DNA from: Bacteroidaceae bacterium
GTDB lineage: Bacteria > Bacteroidota > Bacteroidia > Bacteroidales > Bacteroidaceae
DNA: 64,000 nt
Direction: 5' to 3'
NCBI GenBank assembly: GCA_016286165.1
Contig: JAEESE010000017.1
Location: forward strand, 1 to 64,000
Below the pieces are notes generated by a model. That model did not search any database, was not told the DNA's origin, and worked only from the letters and a program-made list of their open reading frames with translations. The position numbers and the translations under genes are program-made. Positions 62,081 through 64,000 of this stretch are shown here, piece by piece. Positions within the stretch are counted from its first letter, which is position 1; every line of letters begins with the position of its first letter.

Positions 62081-63988
62081 TCACCACCACCATCCTCCGC
62101 CGGAGTTGCTAATAGTGAAGTTTACGCGAATGTTTACCTTGCGCAACTCACTGCCTACGCTACATTGATATTGCATCGTCACGGTGTGAGCGCTGTGGCT
62201 GCACTGTTCTTTGTAGAGGCCGCAGTCCCAATTGAACAAGTCATTGAATACCTCGATATACACATGGCCTTGAGCATACTGACCGGGATTGCCATTAGCA
62301 TCGAACCATCCGCCATATACACCATTGGTACGGTTTGCACCTTCGCTGCCGTCGGTCATCAAGGGCACTATCTTCACAAAGCCCTTATTGAAAGTGCTTT
62401 CGTCCACTTCGAGAAGTTGGAACAATTGGTTTCGGTCAATCTCCACCTGGCTGCCCTGCGAATAGCCTAAGCGCCATTCCATGGAGGTGTTCACATCGAT
62501 TGTTCCGCACAGGCGTTCGTTGTCGATAGGTACTACAGGTTGCGGCTCAGGTATATTCTCTATGAGGTTTCCAATGTAAGAGGCGCGGTTGTCGAGCCAC
62601 GTCTTCATCTTCGCGAGCTCTGTTTCGAAACTCTTGCCGTTGACGGGCCAGCGGCGCGATTCACGTCGCATTGCACCTCGGCGCAAGCCGTTGACATATT
62701 TCTCAACCTCGCTCCATGGTCGCGACACTATGCTGTCGGCATATTGCCGCCATGTCTGTTTGTACAACTGCACGAATTCAGGCGTTCCAAAGAGGTCTGT
62801 GAAGAAGGCAGGAACATAGCTGTAGTTGCCATTGCGGCGCACAGGATTAGAGCCCATCACCGTTTCGCGGTAGTTGGCAAAGAAAGTGTGGCCGGTGTAC
62901 ATATTACTCCAATCGAAGTCGAAACCGGCATCAAAGTCCCAAAGGGGACCCATCACCCAAGGGCCGTCGCCGTCCTTATGAATAAAGACACTGCGAGGAG
63001 CCGACAACTCTACATTGTAGATAAACTCCTGAAGCATCACGTAGCGGGCAAACGACTCCATGTCCATCAGCTGCGAAGCCTTAGCATAGTTCTTGTTCTT
63101 TATTGCCGTTTCAAGCTCTGCAAACACCTCACGGATGCTGTCGCGTCGTTCGTCGGTAAGGTCATCGTCCTCTGGATATTTCACTGTTGCCGGCATGTTA
63201 TAGCCCTTGGTCCAAAAATTGTCAGTTGCATCAGGAGCCTCGGCAGGTCCGTCGTCCACGTCGAGCGAGATAAGTATGCCGCGGTCATCGCTGATATTCA
63301 CACGGTTGCTCCCTTGCTGCACCTGCTCGGTCAGTTGGTACACTCCAAGATATTCATTGTTTACAAAAAGCTCAACGTAACGGGTGTGGTTGGTATAAGG
63401 CATACCCATCATGCGACCGAGTTCGAAAACGTAAGTGTTCATTACATCTGTGATGTCGCGGTAATTAGCCAGCAGCACCCATGATTTGGCCTTGTCCATG
63501 CCCAGCATTTTCTCTTTCTTGTCGAGCTTTATGCGATAAGGCTTCTTATCGTACCAGTTCCAAGTCGAGTTGCCACGCCCGCGAATGCCGGCATGCACCC
63601 AGCGGTTGCTATAGCTGCCGCGAGCGTTCAGTGATATGTAGCAAGGGATGTAGCTGTCGCGAGTGTCTATGGGACGTGCGCCCTCAGTGAAGACAAACAT
63701 CTGAAACGTCTGATACTTATCCTTCACCGAGTCCTCAGGGGCTGTATAGAAGCCCAGGCTGTCGATGATCTCGGTAGCCATTGGCACTACGAAGCCGTCG
63801 TTCAGACGTGTCGCCAGCAATGAGCCGTCGGCCGAGAGCACTCCAAAATCAATGCTGTCGACAAGGATGGGCATCATCCAATGTGTCGACTGGGCCTCGT
63901 GATAAATGTTCATCCACTCCTGCGCAGCAAGGCGTGCTTGGACCGTAATGGCAAGCAGGACGGACAAAAGTAAATGCTTTTTCATCAT
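62081..63988 (-). CDS. CotH kinase family secreted protein with DUF4859-like C-terminal domain
   Basis: A secreted protein of 635 residues. The CotH-like domain (about 115-470) is shown by IRGRGNSTWNWYDKKPYRIKL near residue 133 (broken family block), GVYQLTEQV near 218 and GPLWDFDAGFDFDW near 345, the last carrying metal-binding Asp. CotH proteins are atypical secreted kinases. The C-terminal 135 residues (MEWRLGYSQGSQVEID, NGVYGGWFDANG) look like DUF4859. The end (SGGGWWW) is unusual. The start may be 63988 or 63985. The upstream region is cut by the window edge. Confidence 0.82.
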   Translation of the reverse strand: MMKKHLLLSVLLAITVQARLAAQEWMNIYHEAQSTHWMMPILVDSIDFGVLSADGSLLATRLNDGFVVPMATEIIDSLGFYTAPEDSVKDKYQTFQMFVFTEGARPIDTRDSYIPCYISLNARGSYSNRWVHAGIRGRGNSTWNWYDKKPYRIKLDKKEKMLGMDKAKSWVLLANYRDITDVMNTYVFELGRMMGMPYTNHTRYVELFVNNEYLGVYQLTEQVQQGSNRVNISDDRGILISLDVDDGPAEAPDATDNFWTKGYNMPATVKYPEDDDLTDERRDSIREVFAELETAIKNKNYAKASQLMDMESFARYVMLQEFIYNVELSAPRSVFIHKDGDGPWVMGPLWDFDAGFDFDWSNMYTGHTFFANYRETVMGSNPVRRNGNYSYVPAFFTDLFGTPEFVQLYKQTWRQYADSIVSRPWSEVEKYVNGLRRGAMRRESRRWPVNGKSFETELAKMKTWLDNRASYIGNLIENIPEPQPVVPIDNERLCGTIDVNTSMEWRLGYSQGSQVEIDRNQLFQLLEVDESTFNKGFVKIVPLMTDGSEGANRTNGVYGGWFDANGNPGQYAQGHVYIEVFNDLFNWDCGLYKEQCSHSAHTVTMQYQCSVGSELRKVNIRVNFTISNSGGGWWW

Positions 63989-64000
63989 TTGCGTTTAGAC

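Overview
The window looks like a chromosomal segment of a gut- or rumen-type Bacteroidales bacterium, most likely close to Prevotella. The evidence is the Bacteroidota promoter signature (TTTG, about 20 bp, TAnnTTTG) upstream of many genes, the lack of clear Shine-Dalgarno sites, a dense carbohydrate-degradation locus, an inositol-lipid gene cluster, and C-terminal tails of the type-IX-sorting kind. No rRNA, transposase, phage gene or CRISPR array was seen.

Positions 1-22300 are the enzyme half of a polysaccharide-utilisation locus for a heavily decorated xylan. Two same-strand blocks encode a GH97 enzyme, a GH43, an SGNH acetylesterase, a GH10-CE1 xylanase/feruloyl esterase, a GH98 candidate endoxylanase with binding modules and a GH43-CBM6; then, after a terminator and a new promoter, a tandem GH43-CBM6-GH43-CBM6 protein, a GH31 alpha-xylosidase, a GH27 alpha-galactosidase and another GH43. 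Together they could cut the xylan backbone and remove arabinose, xylose, galactose, acetyl and feruloyl groups. The SusC/SusD transport genes expected for such a locus are not in the window and may lie to the left.

Positions 22360-27711 (leftward) hold a BlaI/BlaR-like sensor pair with a visible operator, an outer-membrane barrel and lipoprotein pair, and a secreted serpin. Positions 28041-35636 (leftward) resemble the Bacteroides inositol-lipid cluster: myo-inositol-phosphate synthase, an AUR1-like PAP2 enzyme, a CDP-alcohol phosphatidyltransferase, GtrA, a PgpA-type phosphatase and a Wzi-like barrel, with a BspA-like LRR protein between them. Positions 35863-51111 carry housekeeping genes (HIT, greA, S41 protease, a PfkB kinase, two tRNA-Asn, a DEAD helicase, rpsO, a YfhO protein, an rRNA methyltransferase, an AAE transporter). 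Positions 51476-56199 carry purE, ispG, cysS and nagB. The right end has a putative metalloprotease, an M16 protease and a CotH protein.

Two signals are not explained by ordinary annotation. First, GC-rich palindromic elements sit in frame inside coding sequences (ispG, cysS, GH31, serpin). The densest cluster surrounds a DUF559 (Vsr-like) nuclease domain fused in frame to the end of IspG, which suggests a mobile palindrome/nuclease system. Second, four intergenic arrays have an exact 22-bp period and units symmetric about the centre (24721-24808, 24839-24948, 36811-36898, 56283-56370). A third, weaker signal is purine-rich tandem tracts directly upstream of several leftward start codons.
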